From Caulobacter ginsengisoli (GTDB taxonomy: Bacteria > Pseudomonadota > Alphaproteobacteria > Caulobacterales > Caulobacteraceae): a stretch of DNA of 64,000 nt. The stretch is taken from NCBI RefSeq assembly GCF_030814835.1, contig NZ_JAUSVS010000008.1, forward strand, positions 1 through 64,000. Reading direction: 5' to 3'. Below the pieces are notes generated by a model. It saw only the letters and a list, made by a program, of their open reading frames with translations. It ran no database searches and was not told the origin of the DNA. Both the position numbers and the translations under genes were made by a program. This document shows positions 18,401-28,379 of the stretch, piece after piece; the stretch's first letter is position 1; each line of letters opens with the position of its first letter.

Positions 18401-19905
18401 TTGAGCGCGGCCTCGATGCTTTTGACCGACGGGGCGGGCGCCGGCGATAGCGGCGAAGTATCGGGGAACGAGGCGGCGACAGCCGACGGCTTTGCGCCGG
18501 GCTTAGCCTCTTCTTCCTGTTGCGCTTCCTGGGAGCCGCCGGCCTGGTTGGCCAGGACTTCGTCCACCTTCCCCAGAAGCTTCAGGACCAGGTCGGCCAT
18601 CTCCCGGGTTTGGCTTTCCAAGGTATCCAGTCGCCCGGCGATGAGCGACACCGATGCGGCTTCGTCGGCTTGCGGCTGTTGGGCGCCCTTCAGTTCTTGC
18701 TGCAGCTGTTGCAGGTTGGGAAGCGCCTTGGCTGTATGATAAATCAGATACAGCGCCTTTTGGACTTCCTTCAGCTCCTCAGACATCGCTTCACTTCCAG
18801 ACGAGTGGAGCGACCATGCCTCCTCAGGGTTAACGGGCAATGACTGGCTCGTAGATGCCGCTATGGCCCTGGCCAGCGGTGCGAAGAGTTGCCCAAGCTG
18901 CTGAATCGGCAAGGCGGAATCCACGCTCGGACGTCCGTTCTCGATCCGCTCCGCCGCGGCCACCAGCCTGGTAAGCAGAGCGTCAATCAGGGCCTCGCGC
19001 GGACCCAGCCCGTCGCTGTCCTCGGGCTTCGGCTCGGGCTTCGGCTCAGGCTTTGGTTCGGGTTTCTCGGGCTCGGGCTCGGAGTTAGGGTCAGGGTCGG
19101 GGTCAGGCTCAGGCTCGAGCTTGAGCGGCGGTGGTTTTGGTTTTTTCCCCCTGACCGCCCTCATGATGCTTGCGATAAACTCTAGTGGGGATTTCCCGCT
19201 TTTCCGCTGGAAGTAAATGAAAATCCCCAGAAAGACGGCGAGGCCGACGGCTCCCACGAGCCACGCCAGCCAGTTCTGTTCCGGCTTCCAATCGGGAGCC
19301 TTCCGGACAACGGCCCTCGCTTGAATGAGATTTTCTAAACCCGCTTTGCTGATATCGCAGCTGCTGGTCCGCTCGTCGCATTTAAACAATTCAAACAGAT
19401 CGCGTCTATTTTCTTTAGATAAAATGTAGTAGAGTAATTCATTATTGCATACCGGCTTTCCGTTCCCATCGCATTCAGCGGTAAGCGAGAATTTCCCCCT
19501 CCTGGCATAGTCTTTCAATTCAGTGTCGAGTTTCTTTCGCTCAGAATTGAGATTTCTGCTCTGAATTGCTTCCTGAATACTATCAATTTTGCTCTCGAAA
19601 TCTTTTATTACGGGTGCAAAGGCGCTCTCTGAGCAAAAAGCCTCCGTATCTCTTACGGAAACGGCACATTTCGACTCGGTCTCGTTGGAGTAGACGCGGT
19701 CGCCTTTGCGATACAGCAGCAGGAACGTCTTGGCGCGGTGCTGAAAGCAGGACTGCGCTGCGCCAGGACATTTGAGCGCCGCCCAATCGGGGTCCTGGCT
19801 GATCGCCGCCAGCTTGTCCTCAAGCGGCGTAGCGGATGCGGCGGTCGCCGCAACAGTCCCGCCCAGCAGCAGGATGAGCATCAGCCAAAACCTGACCGCG
19901 GACAT
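18010..19905 (-). CDS. Single-pass membrane protein with Cys-rich outer domain (tubulin/vWA operon, gene 6)
   Basis: A 631-residue protein of unrecognised family. A signal peptide (residues 1-25) leads to an extracytoplasmic domain (26-205) with eight cysteines in four close pairs (46/53, 80/91, 145/153, 176/183), probably four disulfides. One membrane span follows (about 212-232), then a Glu-Pro-Lys linker (about 265-300), a helical region with likely coiled coil (about 375-460), and the C-terminal domain shared with the next gene. The layout is that of an envelope sensor or anchor. The stop of the Hsp70-like gene overlaps its ATG by one base, and AGGAGG precedes it. The outer domain is AT-rich (about 19380-19680), unlike everything around it. 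Confidence 0.82.
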   Translation of the reverse strand: MSAVRFWLMLILLLGGTVAATAASATPLEDKLAAISQDPDWAALKCPGAAQSCFQHRAKTFLLLYRKGDRVYSNETESKCAVSVRDTEAFCSESAFAPVIKDFESKIDSIQEAIQSRNLNSERKKLDTELKDYARRGKFSLTAECDGNGKPVCNNELLYYILSKENRRDLFELFKCDERTSSCDISKAGLENLIQARAVVRKAPDWKPEQNWLAWLVGAVGLAVFLGIFIYFQRKSGKSPLEFIASIMRAVRGKKPKPPPLKLEPEPDPDPDPNSEPEPEKPEPKPEPKPEPKPEDSDGLGPREALIDALLTRLVAAAERIENGRPSVDSALPIQQLGQLFAPLARAIAASTSQSLPVNPEEAWSLHSSGSEAMSEELKEVQKALYLIYHTAKALPNLQQLQQELKGAQQPQADEAASVSLIAGRLDTLESQTREMADLVLKLLGKVDEVLANQAGGSQEAQQEEEAKPGAKPSAVAASFPDTSPLSPAPAPSVKSIEAALNRFFDKLLHHGDTAPVRSEFDQRRLEAGRAPGTAYGEEDVVLIFQIAHDIAADTIGPVGNEPLFRDLVAGSGLSHLSVFWPEGGTSSDLVDSVNGVRGITSTVSQVFAPGLRSGAEGRWPLVKAVIEWNK

Positions 19906-22900
19906 CAGGAGCCTCCTGCTGTTGAATTGATTCTGGTCAGAACCTCATCGGCCGACTGCGCCTCAAGAAGATCCGCCTGGATCGCAAGTCCGGCGCGGCG
20001 GGCGTACAGCCACCATTGGTCAGGATCGGCCTTGGCCGCCTCGGTCAGGGCGACCCTAGCCAGAAACCGGGGCGGGTCGCCGAGTTCGAAAAGTTCGAGT
20101 TCCTCGGAACCCTCGAAATCGACGTGGCGCTCGGCCACCGTCGATAGTCTCGCCGCCACGACCGGACCAATCCGTTCGAGCTCGACAAGGTCGGGAATAT
20201 CATCCACCCCCCGCCCGACCAGGACGCCCGCCGAAAGCGGCTGCGCGCCCAGATCGATCCGGAAACGGAACATTCTATCTTCCAGCCTGCGGGCCAGTGA
20301 AAGCCCACCCCAGCTGGTGATCGATTTGGACGCGACCGGCTCCAACGTACTGTAGCTGGCCTTCTCGTCCGTTAGCCGGGCGACAGCCGCATAGATGAGT
20401 AGTCTGGCCAGGGGAAACGCGCCCCCTCGGCCGGAAGGCACGATCCGGACGAGCTGCGCCTTGCGCTCCTCGGGCCTTGCCTCCAGGTAGGCGTCAAGCC
20501 CGCTCCGTTCGAGCAACCCATCAATAATGACCGGCAGCGCGCCAGCATATTGTTTCAGGAACCGTTCCACCAACATCTCGACCAGGCGTCCCAGGTTTTC
20601 GGTGTCGATGACGAGTGGCGCGCCGTCGGGATTGAGCAACTCGATGGGTAGATAGGCCCTCGCCGCCCGCCGGGCGTCGCTCTTGGGCGCGAACGACTGG
20701 GAGGCGACCTTGGCCACATCCTGGATAGACATCCGGCCGGCAATGAGACTCGGAAACACACGCTCAAGTTCCAGCTGAAGATAGCCCTCGGACAGGATGC
20801 CGGGATGGTACTGCAGCGCCTGGACGGCGCGCCGGAAAGCGGCGCGCGCCGACGCCGGCGAGTTGCGCCGGGCGCCGATGGCTTTGGCCAACGCCTCCCG
20901 GCCGGTGGAAGCCAGCCCTCTGGATCGCCGCTCCTCGACCGCCCAGTCGATCAGAACCTCGGTCGTCAACTTCCAGAACTCTCGGCCGACGAAAGCAAGG
21001 TCAGTGTGGCCGCCCCGTTCGCGGACGGCCTGATGTTTGCCCTTGGGAGCGATCTCGACCACCGAGAAGTCGGCGCTGCCGGCGCCCACATCACAGACCA
21101 GCAGCCAGGCCGAGGCCCTATCGCGCGCGGGATCATCGGGTTCGGGAATGGCTTGGAGCGACAGCCCTCGGTCGAGCGGCAGCATCGCCTGCTTGTACTG
21201 GGCATCCGACATCCGGGCGCTTTGGAGGACGAAATGCAGCGGCGACCAACTTTCGGCGATGAGGCTTTGTTCGCCCGACACCAGCGTGATCCGCGGATCG
21301 CCGAAACCCGCCTCGTCGAAGGCGGCCAGCAGCCGCTCGGTGCGGCCTTGGTCGAAGACGGTCGGCCGGGTGGCGCAGACCCGGGTTTCCCCGTCGATGG
21401 CGGCGGCGACGGCGGGATGGTTCTCGATCAGTTCCTTGACTACCTTGAGATAGGCTGCGGCCAGATTCTGCCCGCGCGCGCCGCCGTCCTTCTGGCCGTC
21501 GTCGAGCAGCCATTTGAACTCGGTCGCCACCTCCTTTGGGCGTTCCAGGGTCTCGGGCCAGGGGTGGCCGTCCTCGGTGAGTTCATGGGCCTGGACGAAT
21601 AGCGCGGCGTCATCACCGGTCTTGAAGCCGCCATCGGCCATCTCGACCACCACGGTGGGCAGGAATCGGCCCGACCGGTCCTGCAACTGCTGGTCTTCCG
21701 GGTCGTGGCGCAGAGGCACACGGCCCAGGTCGATGACGATCGCCGGCTTGCCGTCATCCGGCATGGCGGCGGCTCCGCTTTCGCTGGTGCCGAAGTCGAT
21801 GCAGATCCAGCCCTTGAAGCAGGTTTCGGCGGGGTTGATGCGGGCGTCCTTGGCGTCGGTGGCCGGGTCCAGTTCGGCCCCGTCCTCGGAGATCGCCTCT
21901 ACCGACAATCGCAGAGTGGCGGCCCCGTCTTTCGCCGGCAGCTGGGGTCGAAGCTCGACGAAGGCCTCCTCGCCCGGGTCAATCGGGCGGCGCCATTCGA
22001 GCGGCATCGGCGTTTCCAGCGCCTGGCCGTCGAGCGTGACCGTCAACGCCCGCACCGTCAGCACCGAGCCGCCGGTGTTGCGCAGCACGGCCCCGATGCG
22101 GGCGCGTTGCCCGGCGCGACCGCGGACACGCTTGGCCAACTCCACGACGAACCCGGCCTCGCGGGCGCAGAACAGATAGGCCCTGTCGGCCACCGTCAGG
22201 TTACTGGTGGCCTGGGCGACCGCCAGAACCAGATCGAACTGTTCGACCAGGGTCAGGTCGATCCGGCCAGTGCGCGGGCGGCCGTCCTCGTTCAGGACCG
22301 CCAGTTCGTCGTCGGTGATCCAGGCTTCCAGCAGGATCCGTCCGTCCCGGGGCAGCAACACCCGGGTGTCAGAGGCGGCGTCGGGAAAGTCCTCCTCGCC
22401 GGCCGCCACCCCGTCCACCCGCAGCCGGGCGCTGGCGATCAGCAGGGAGGGGCCGCGGTTGGCCACCTCGATGGTTATCTGTTTCCAGCCGCGGCGGGTC
22501 CCATAGGCGCCGGCGAAATCGACAAGCCGTTCGACGAGTCCGACGGACAGCCCGCCCTGGCTCCCTTCCCGCCGGAAAATTGCCCTGTCGAGGACGTTGG
22601 TCGCCCGGCCCCGCTTGTCGCCGCGGCCGGTCAGGGCCCGCAGCTGCAGGGCCTGCTCTCCCCCCGGCGGCAGGACGACCAGCTTCCCGCCAGGCTCGTA
22701 TTCGCCGGGCAGCGAACGCTCGGCCCGGATCTCGCGCTCCTGGTCGCCCTCCAGGGAAAACAGACCAAAGGGGATGTCCGTAAACGGCGGCTGGGCCTTT
22801 TCGGCCCGGATCAGCGGCGCGCCGCCGCCGGGTGTCGCCTTGACGCCCAGCGAGGGCGCCGGCCCCAGGAACGCGCCGCAGCCGCCGCAGAAAGCGTCGC

Positions 22901-22943
22901 CCTCCCCGGCCGGCCAGTCTCCACATTCCAGACAGAGGCTCAC
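19905..22943 (-). CDS. Zinc-ribbon plus Hsp70/actin-fold ATPase (tubulin/vWA operon, gene 5)
   Basis: A 1012-residue protein. Residues 4-22 form a CxxC...CxxC zinc ribbon (CLEC and CGGC). A beta-rich region of about 350 residues follows. Then comes an actin/Hsp70-type nucleotide-binding fold: phosphate-1 loop ICIDFGTSESGAA, and phosphate-2 loop WLLVCDVGAGSADFSVVEI. No substrate-binding domain like that of DnaK is evident. Size and fold recall the SrfB group of Hsp70-like proteins, but I cannot show a relationship. It sits 13 bases after the tubulin-like gene, giving the operon both an ATPase and a GTPase of cytoskeletal type. Confidence 0.85.
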   Translation of the reverse strand: MSLCLECGDWPAGEGDAFCGGCGAFLGPAPSLGVKATPGGGAPLIRAEKAQPPFTDIPFGLFSLEGDQEREIRAERSLPGEYEPGGKLVVLPPGGEQALQLRALTGRGDKRGRATNVLDRAIFRREGSQGGLSVGLVERLVDFAGAYGTRRGWKQITIEVANRGPSLLIASARLRVDGVAAGEEDFPDAASDTRVLLPRDGRILLEAWITDDELAVLNEDGRPRTGRIDLTLVEQFDLVLAVAQATSNLTVADRAYLFCAREAGFVVELAKRVRGRAGQRARIGAVLRNTGGSVLTVRALTVTLDGQALETPMPLEWRRPIDPGEEAFVELRPQLPAKDGAATLRLSVEAISEDGAELDPATDAKDARINPAETCFKGWICIDFGTSESGAAAMPDDGKPAIVIDLGRVPLRHDPEDQQLQDRSGRFLPTVVVEMADGGFKTGDDAALFVQAHELTEDGHPWPETLERPKEVATEFKWLLDDGQKDGGARGQNLAAAYLKVVKELIENHPAVAAAIDGETRVCATRPTVFDQGRTERLLAAFDEAGFGDPRITLVSGEQSLIAESWSPLHFVLQSARMSDAQYKQAMLPLDRGLSLQAIPEPDDPARDRASAWLLVCDVGAGSADFSVVEIAPKGKHQAVRERGGHTDLAFVGREFWKLTTEVLIDWAVEERRSRGLASTGREALAKAIGARRNSPASARAAFRRAVQALQYHPGILSEGYLQLELERVFPSLIAGRMSIQDVAKVASQSFAPKSDARRAARAYLPIELLNPDGAPLVIDTENLGRLVEMLVERFLKQYAGALPVIIDGLLERSGLDAYLEARPEERKAQLVRIVPSGRGGAFPLARLLIYAAVARLTDEKASYSTLEPVASKSITSWGGLSLARRLEDRMFRFRIDLGAQPLSAGVLVGRGVDDIPDLVELERIGPVVAARLSTVAERHVDFEGSEELELFELGDPPRFLARVALTEAAKADPDQWWLYARRAGLAIQADLLEAQSADEVLTRINSTAGGS

Positions 22944-22956
22944 TCGCTTCCCCCGT

Positions 22957-25900
22957 TCAGAAATCGAGACGCCGGAAGCCCGAGCCCTCAGGGGCCTCCT
23001 TGCTCCAGGTTTTCAAGCCTGGCACCAGGCTCGTGGCCATGCGCTTGGCCTCCTCGCCCCCATCCTTGGCCAGCTTCTGGGCCAGCTCGTTGGCCTTGCG
23101 CTTGAACAGGCGGTTGGAGCGCAGCGGATGGTCCGACTCCTCGTTGGCGTAGTAATCGATCAAGGCCATCAGTTCGGCGCGCGAGGTCGAGCCGCCGTCA
23201 CGGATCTTGGCCTCCCGCTCCTGCACCTGGGCCTGGATGGTCTGGGCCTCCGGGGCGTTCTCCCGCGCCAGAATGCGCAGCACCTTGGTGTGCGGACCCA
23301 GCTTGGTGACCTGCTGGCGCAGTCCGACATCGCTCTTGAAGCTGAACTCCACGCCCCCGGTCTTGTCATTGCGCGTCCCGTCGAGGACGCCGCAGGCGAC
23401 CGCGCGCAGGAACAGGTCCATGGCCTCGGCCGAGCGCTGCGCCTGCCGCGCATCGGGCTTGATCAGGTCGGCGTACTTGTCGATGTCCCCTTCCAGGTGC
23501 AGGGCGGTATTGGTGAACTCGCCCGCCCCTTCGACGATGCCGGCCATCATCGGCTCGTAGGCCTGGTCGCGGTAGGTGCGCAGGCTGGGCACCTGGAACA
23601 GCGGGAAGCCGGTCACGTGCTCCTCGATGATCACCTGGTCCTGGGGGCCGTTGATCGGCTCGCCGGCGCCGTCCAGGCCCAGCTGCAGCAACTCGCGCCG
23701 CAGCCGGGCGCGCTCGTCCGGATCGCCGCCGCACATCACCAGCCGATGAGTCTGGATCGGCGTATTGGCCTCCCAACCTGCGCTGGCGTCGCGCTGCACG
23801 TCGAGCCAGATGGTGGCGTTGTCGACCACCGGCCGCAGGGAGGAGCGGTAGTCGTTGTCATCGGTCCGGGTCCGGTCGAAGGCGGCCAGGGCGTCGGTCC
23901 GTTCGCGCAGCACATGATCCAGCCGGGCCTTGGCGAAGTCGATGAAGGCGGCGATGAACTTGGCCCGCCCGGCCCCTTCGAGCTGCTGGCGGATGGGCCA
24001 GGGCCCCAGGGGCGCGGGGGTTTCGAGCAGCAGGCCCCAGCGCGTGGCCGGCTCCTCCAGCGACACCCCCAGCTCGGTGTGGTAGCCCTCGCCGGCCGAG
24101 GCGGTGATCAGCTGGTTCAGCTTCGAATGCGGCCGCTGGGCCAACTGGATCTCGGTGCGGCCCAGTTCGTCGCGCAGCCGGCGCAACTGCAGTTCCAGTT
24201 CGCCCAGCTCGCGCAGCTTGTCGCCGACCAGCTTGGCCATGGCCGTGGCCAGCTCGGCGGTCCGGACATAGATCTGCCGGCCGATCTCGCTGAGGAAGGC
24301 GTCCTTCTGCTTATTGAAGCAGACGCGGGCCACCACGCCTTTCACATAGGCCGAGCCTTCGTGGAACTGCAGGCGGTCCGTCGCATCGCTGTCGAAGCCG
24401 CGCGCGGCCTCGGCCTCGGCTTCCACATGAGTGGACGCTTCCTTGGCGATGAAGTCGTAGTCGTTCTTCAGCCCGGTCAACACCTGGCGGGCGCAGGTGA
24501 CGCCCCGGGCCTGAACGCCGAGATAGCCGGTGACCAGGGCCTCGAGTTGGGCCGCGTCCCGGTTCTCCCGCAGTCGGCCATAGTCGCGGCAGGTGCGGGC
24601 GAAATCGCCCTTACGCTCAAGGGCGAGATCGTCGTCCGAAATCTTCTGGCCGCGATAGCGCTGGCGCCATTGCGAGAAGGTTTGCTCGAAATCGTCCTGC
24701 CGTTCGGGACCGGTGACCTGCTCGCGCTCGGTCTCGAGGGTCTCGACCACGACGTCCAGGAGCGAGGTGCCGGCGTTGGCGTTGTCGATCGAGCGGGACA
24801 GGGCGAAGATCCGCTCGTCCATCGGCCGTTCGTCGGCGTCGAGCGGCGGCAGGTCGCTGGTCAGGTTCAGCGCCATGCGGGCGTTGCGCAGTTCGCTCTC
24901 GATGACCGGGGCCTCGAGATTGGTCTCCTGCAGCCAGTCGCCGATGATGTCGCGGGTCAGGCGATAGGCCAGCTGCTCCTGGACCAGGCTGGAGGGCGCG
25001 TGGATCTTGGCCAGGCCCAGCGAGGCGTAGCGCCGGCTGAACTCCAGCCCGCCGTCCACCGACTCGCGCGCCTCGCCCTCGTACACGTCGATCCGCGCTG
25101 TGGCGTTCAGCTCCAGCTGCATGGCGTTGCCGATGAGGTAGGAGTTGATGACGTTGCCGAAGCTCTGGCCGACCGGGCTGGAACGCAGGTACAGCCATTC
25201 GGCGATCATGCCGGTCAGGGCTCGCTTGTCGCCGCCCTCGGCGCCCAGCCGGGTGCCCGAACGGGTGGATGAGACGCCCCGCGAAACATTGCCGACCAGC
25301 CAGACGGCGTTGAAGACAGGCCCCACCAGGCGGGGCGGCTCGCCGCTGCCGCTGTAGACGCCCTCCCAGTGGACCGGAAACCAGCCATCGCTGGTGCTCT
25401 GGTCGCGCTTGATCGAGTAGTATTCGATCTCCATCAGCGCGGCGTAGCTGTTGGCGAAGACCCGGTGCCGCGGATCGTTGCTGAAGGCGGTGGGCAGCAG
25501 CACCAGCGCCTCCAGGGTCAGGGTGACGCCCTGGAAGTCCTGCATCAGCCGGCGCACCAGGAAGGCGGTGTCGAGAAACATGCCCGAACCGGTGCCGCCG
25601 GCGACCGAGAAGACCAGCTGGACCTTGAGGTTGTTGTTCTCCAGCCCGATGCCCAGCTTTTCGGCGCCCGACCGGGCCTCGGGACTGAGCAACCGTTCGA
25701 TGGCGGCCTTGATGCGCTTGGAAATCTCGACCTGGTTGTGGAAGAAGGCCAGCCGCCCCCAGGGCCGGGTCTGGCCGCAGCCATGCTCGGGAATGCCCAC
25801 CGACTCGAGCGAGAAGTCGTACCAGTCGCGATAATGGGGATGGGTGTGCGGCTCGCGATAGAGGTTGGCGGCCTTGGCGGCGTCGATCTTGATGTCCAGC

Positions 25901-26163
25901 ACCTCGGCCCCGCTCAGGGCGGCGGCCTCCAGCACCGGGTCGAAGCGGTTGCCGTCCAGGTCCAGCAGGCGGTCGTCGGTGTCGATACTGAGCAGCTCGG
26001 TATGGGGAACCCGGCCCGTCGGATAGCTGGCCCGATAGGCGGCCCGCCGCTCGCGGTCGCGAGGCGTGATGTAGGGATCGTCCTCCAGATACAGGCGGCG
26101 GATCTGCATCAGGGTCTGGCGGCCGGTGCCGCCGAGCCCGATGATGAGGGTGGGGGTGGTCAT
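22957..26163 (-). CDS. Tubulin/FtsZ-superfamily GTPase, large tubulin-like (Tubulin_2 type) protein
   Basis: A 1068-residue protein beginning with a tubulin-like GTPase core. The T1 loop is GLGGTG (9-14), a SIDTD strand end (59-63) corresponds to the FtsZ NTD region, and the glycine-rich T4 signature AGGTGSG is at 188-194. The remaining 800 or so residues are mostly helical, with long charged stretches suggesting coiled coil around residues 590-700, and have no motif I recognise. Large tubulin-like proteins of this kind (FtsZl families) are known from comparative genomics, in some cases next to vWA proteins, and were proposed to remodel membranes. No membrane segment is present, so it acts in the cytoplasm. 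The start ATG at 26163 is 23 bases after the small membrane-protein gene. Confidence 0.88.
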   Translation of the reverse strand: MTTPTLIIGLGGTGRQTLMQIRRLYLEDDPYITPRDRERRAAYRASYPTGRVPHTELLSIDTDDRLLDLDGNRFDPVLEAAALSGAEVLDIKIDAAKAANLYREPHTHPHYRDWYDFSLESVGIPEHGCGQTRPWGRLAFFHNQVEISKRIKAAIERLLSPEARSGAEKLGIGLENNNLKVQLVFSVAGGTGSGMFLDTAFLVRRLMQDFQGVTLTLEALVLLPTAFSNDPRHRVFANSYAALMEIEYYSIKRDQSTSDGWFPVHWEGVYSGSGEPPRLVGPVFNAVWLVGNVSRGVSSTRSGTRLGAEGGDKRALTGMIAEWLYLRSSPVGQSFGNVINSYLIGNAMQLELNATARIDVYEGEARESVDGGLEFSRRYASLGLAKIHAPSSLVQEQLAYRLTRDIIGDWLQETNLEAPVIESELRNARMALNLTSDLPPLDADERPMDERIFALSRSIDNANAGTSLLDVVVETLETEREQVTGPERQDDFEQTFSQWRQRYRGQKISDDDLALERKGDFARTCRDYGRLRENRDAAQLEALVTGYLGVQARGVTCARQVLTGLKNDYDFIAKEASTHVEAEAEAARGFDSDATDRLQFHEGSAYVKGVVARVCFNKQKDAFLSEIGRQIYVRTAELATAMAKLVGDKLRELGELELQLRRLRDELGRTEIQLAQRPHSKLNQLITASAGEGYHTELGVSLEEPATRWGLLLETPAPLGPWPIRQQLEGAGRAKFIAAFIDFAKARLDHVLRERTDALAAFDRTRTDDNDYRSSLRPVVDNATIWLDVQRDASAGWEANTPIQTHRLVMCGGDPDERARLRRELLQLGLDGAGEPINGPQDQVIIEEHVTGFPLFQVPSLRTYRDQAYEPMMAGIVEGAGEFTNTALHLEGDIDKYADLIKPDARQAQRSAEAMDLFLRAVACGVLDGTRNDKTGGVEFSFKSDVGLRQQVTKLGPHTKVLRILARENAPEAQTIQAQVQEREAKIRDGGSTSRAELMALIDYYANEESDHPLRSNRLFKRKANELAQKLAKDGGEEAKRMATSLVPGLKTWSKEAPEGSGFRRLDF

Positions 26164-26186
26164 GGGTTATATCCCTTGGGGATCGG

Positions 26187-26579
26187 TCAAAGAGCGCCGG
26201 GGCGCAGGCCGAAGGCGGTGAGGGCGGCGACGGCCAGCAAGACCAGCAGCGCCACACCCACCACCAGCCGGGCGCCGGAAGCGAAGGCGATCACCATCGC
26301 CAGGATCAGGGCGACGGCCGCCCACAGGAAGCCCCAGCCGGAGAAGACTCCGACCACGGCCGCACCGAGCGCCAGGGCCAGAGCGAAGGATTCCAGGCGG
26401 ACGTTTCGCGGCGAGGTTCCACGGTCGACCGCCGGCTCCAGCCGGGCGCGGAACCAGAAGTGGTTGGCCAGGACACCGATCAGCACCGCCGCCAGCAAGG
26501 CGATCAGCGACATCAGGCCGAAGTCCGGCGTGAAGTCCGTCAGTCGTTCCAGCAGTGAGCCGTTGTCAGCGCCGTCCAT
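26187..26579 (-). CDS. Small multi-pass membrane protein (tubulin/vWA operon, gene 3)
   Basis: A 130-residue protein with about four hydrophobic segments (near 23-40, 62-80, 82-98 and 103-125) and a short cytoplasmic or periplasmic loop after the first. I chose the ATG at 26579 because AAGGGG lies 7 bases upstream; a GTG at 26585 is the alternative. I do not recognise the family. Between the vWA gene and the tubulin-like gene, it may form the membrane platform that joins them. Confidence 0.75.
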   Translation of the reverse strand: MDGADNGSLLERLTDFTPDFGLMSLIALLAAVLIGVLANHFWFRARLEPAVDRGTSPRNVRLESFALALALGAAVVGVFSGWGFLWAAVALILAMVIAFASGARLVVGVALLVLLAVAALTAFGLRPGAL

Positions 26580-26609
26580 ATGCACGCCCCTTTTCCTGAT
26601 CCTGCGTCT

Positions 26610-28379
26610 CTAGCGGCGGGATCGCCCCCGCCTGCGGTGTTGTCCCGGCTTGGGTCGGCCCGACCCGTTGTTTCCGCCGGCCTTTGCAATTCGTTTGATG
26701 GTGAAGACTGGCGCCCCTGGTTTACTGGTCCGCGCCGGGCCGCGGATGCTGCCGCCCCCGGGGCCCAAAAGCTGCATCCCGCCGCCCATGCTGGCCGTCA
26801 TCAGCAAGCCCCAGAAGGTGACCGTCGCCTTCATCGGCGGCGTGATCGAGGAGGCCGCCGTCAGGGTGCGCGAACTCATGAAGCCCAGGGTGAAGGGCGC
26901 CTTGTCCGTCGCCCCGGTGGCCTGGAAGCTGGCGGGTCGCGAGAGGAACCAGACAGCAGGGCCAAGCAGGGCCAGCAGTAGCGCGACGGGCCACCCGGCC
27001 TTGAACAGCAGTTCCAGCACGGGAAGGGGGGACTGGCCCTGCTGCAGCTTCAGCGGAACGGTCTTGATCACCACCGTGTGGTCGGCTGTGGGGATCATGT
27101 TCTCGAGCAGCTGGGGCAGCCGGTAGACCCGCTCATGAACCTCGGCCCGGTCGCTGGCCAGGGCCATCCGGTCGGCCTCGTCTTGCGGGTTCATGCCATA
27201 GAACTGCTGCAGCGGGCCGCGCAGGGTCAGGTCGCCTTTCTTGGCCTTGATGGCCAGGACCAGCTCGCCGGACCGCCAGGCCTTGCTCTTCTTGGCCAGC
27301 GCCAATTGCTGCTCCGGCGTCAGGCTGTTCCAGACGGCGGGCACGGGGCAGATGATCGAGATGACGGCCTTCTGTCCCAGGCCCGGCTTCAGCGCCTTGG
27401 GCTCAACCGAGCAATCCGACCGTATCGGCGCACCGAAGAGCGGGTGCTTGGGGAACTTCAGATAGGCCTCGAAGGGCGCGCCGCCGAAGTCCCAGTTGGG
27501 GCCCGTGTCCACCGTCATCTTGCTGACCGCGAAGCGAGTGGCCTGGTCGCTCACGCCGCGCTTGACGATGATAGTCTTGCCGTCGATCGACACCCCCTTG
27601 CCCCCATCGAGAGGCTGGACCTGGACGTTGTCGTTGGTCACCGCATCGGGAAGGAACGGAGAAAGGCGGGCGATCGCGAAGGTCGCGCTGTCCGGCTTGG
27701 CGGCCCCGTTGAACAGTTTCAGCCCCAGGGCCAGCAGGTCGCCGCGCACATCGTTGAGGAAGGCCTCGTCGGTGCGGCCGCCCCGGCGTTCCAGCACATA
27801 GAGGGTCAGGGCGCGGTCGCCGGTATAGAACCCTTTGGGGGCTGGCTTGCCCAGGCCGTAGACGGGACCGGCGAAAGGGCGCCGGAAGATGATCACCGAG
27901 ATGTGGCTCAACTGCGAGGCCGGGTCGTCGAGCAGGCGGTAGAATCTGTCCTGCTCTGCGGCGGCGGCGTCATCGCCCGCGTCGGCGATATTGTCGGTCA
28001 GAATGACCAGCCGGTCGCGCGTCGAGCTTTTCAGCCAGAAGGCCAGCCCCTGGTCCAGCCGCGTCTTGCGGCCGAACGGCTTGGTTGGCCTGGCGTCGGC
28101 GAGCGGCCCGCGGTCAGGCCTCCAGAAGTCGGCGCCGTCGCCGACCACCATCGGCTCGGAACAGCGGCGCGAAAGGGTTTCGACCAGCTGGCGGTAGGGG
28201 TCGGCGCCGCCGGCGGGAAAGCCGGTCATCGACATCGACAGATCGAGCATCACCGAGCAGGGCCTGGCCGCCGGCGCCGCGGCGGCTGGCGGCGGATCGG
28301 CCGCGGCCGCCACGGCCGTCGCGACGACGACCCCGAGCAGGGCCCCCAACACAGCCAGCGCGCCCCCCCGCCGCCTCAT
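26610..28379 (-). CDS. Membrane-anchored vWA-domain protein (tubulin/vWA operon, gene 2)
   Basis: A 589-residue protein. An N-terminal signal or anchor helix (5-26) precedes a von Willebrand A domain whose metal site is DLSMS (46-50), with the later strand VILTDNIADAGDD. A second hydrophobic segment (about 485-510, FKAGWPVALLLALLGPAVWFL) probably crosses the membrane, followed by a basic tail rich in Arg, Lys and Gly. The vWA domain would thus face the periplasm, and the tail the cytoplasm. It overlaps the first gene by 4 bp. MIDAS-type vWA domains bind partner proteins through a metal ion. Confidence 0.85.
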   Translation of the reverse strand: MRRRGGALAVLGALLGVVVATAVAAAADPPPAAAAPAARPCSVMLDLSMSMTGFPAGGADPYRQLVETLSRRCSEPMVVGDGADFWRPDRGPLADARPTKPFGRKTRLDQGLAFWLKSSTRDRLVILTDNIADAGDDAAAAEQDRFYRLLDDPASQLSHISVIIFRRPFAGPVYGLGKPAPKGFYTGDRALTLYVLERRGGRTDEAFLNDVRGDLLALGLKLFNGAAKPDSATFAIARLSPFLPDAVTNDNVQVQPLDGGKGVSIDGKTIIVKRGVSDQATRFAVSKMTVDTGPNWDFGGAPFEAYLKFPKHPLFGAPIRSDCSVEPKALKPGLGQKAVISIICPVPAVWNSLTPEQQLALAKKSKAWRSGELVLAIKAKKGDLTLRGPLQQFYGMNPQDEADRMALASDRAEVHERVYRLPQLLENMIPTADHTVVIKTVPLKLQQGQSPLPVLELLFKAGWPVALLLALLGPAVWFLSRPASFQATGATDKAPFTLGFMSSRTLTAASSITPPMKATVTFWGLLMTASMGGGMQLLGPGGGSIRGPARTSKPGAPVFTIKRIAKAGGNNGSGRPKPGQHRRRGRSRR

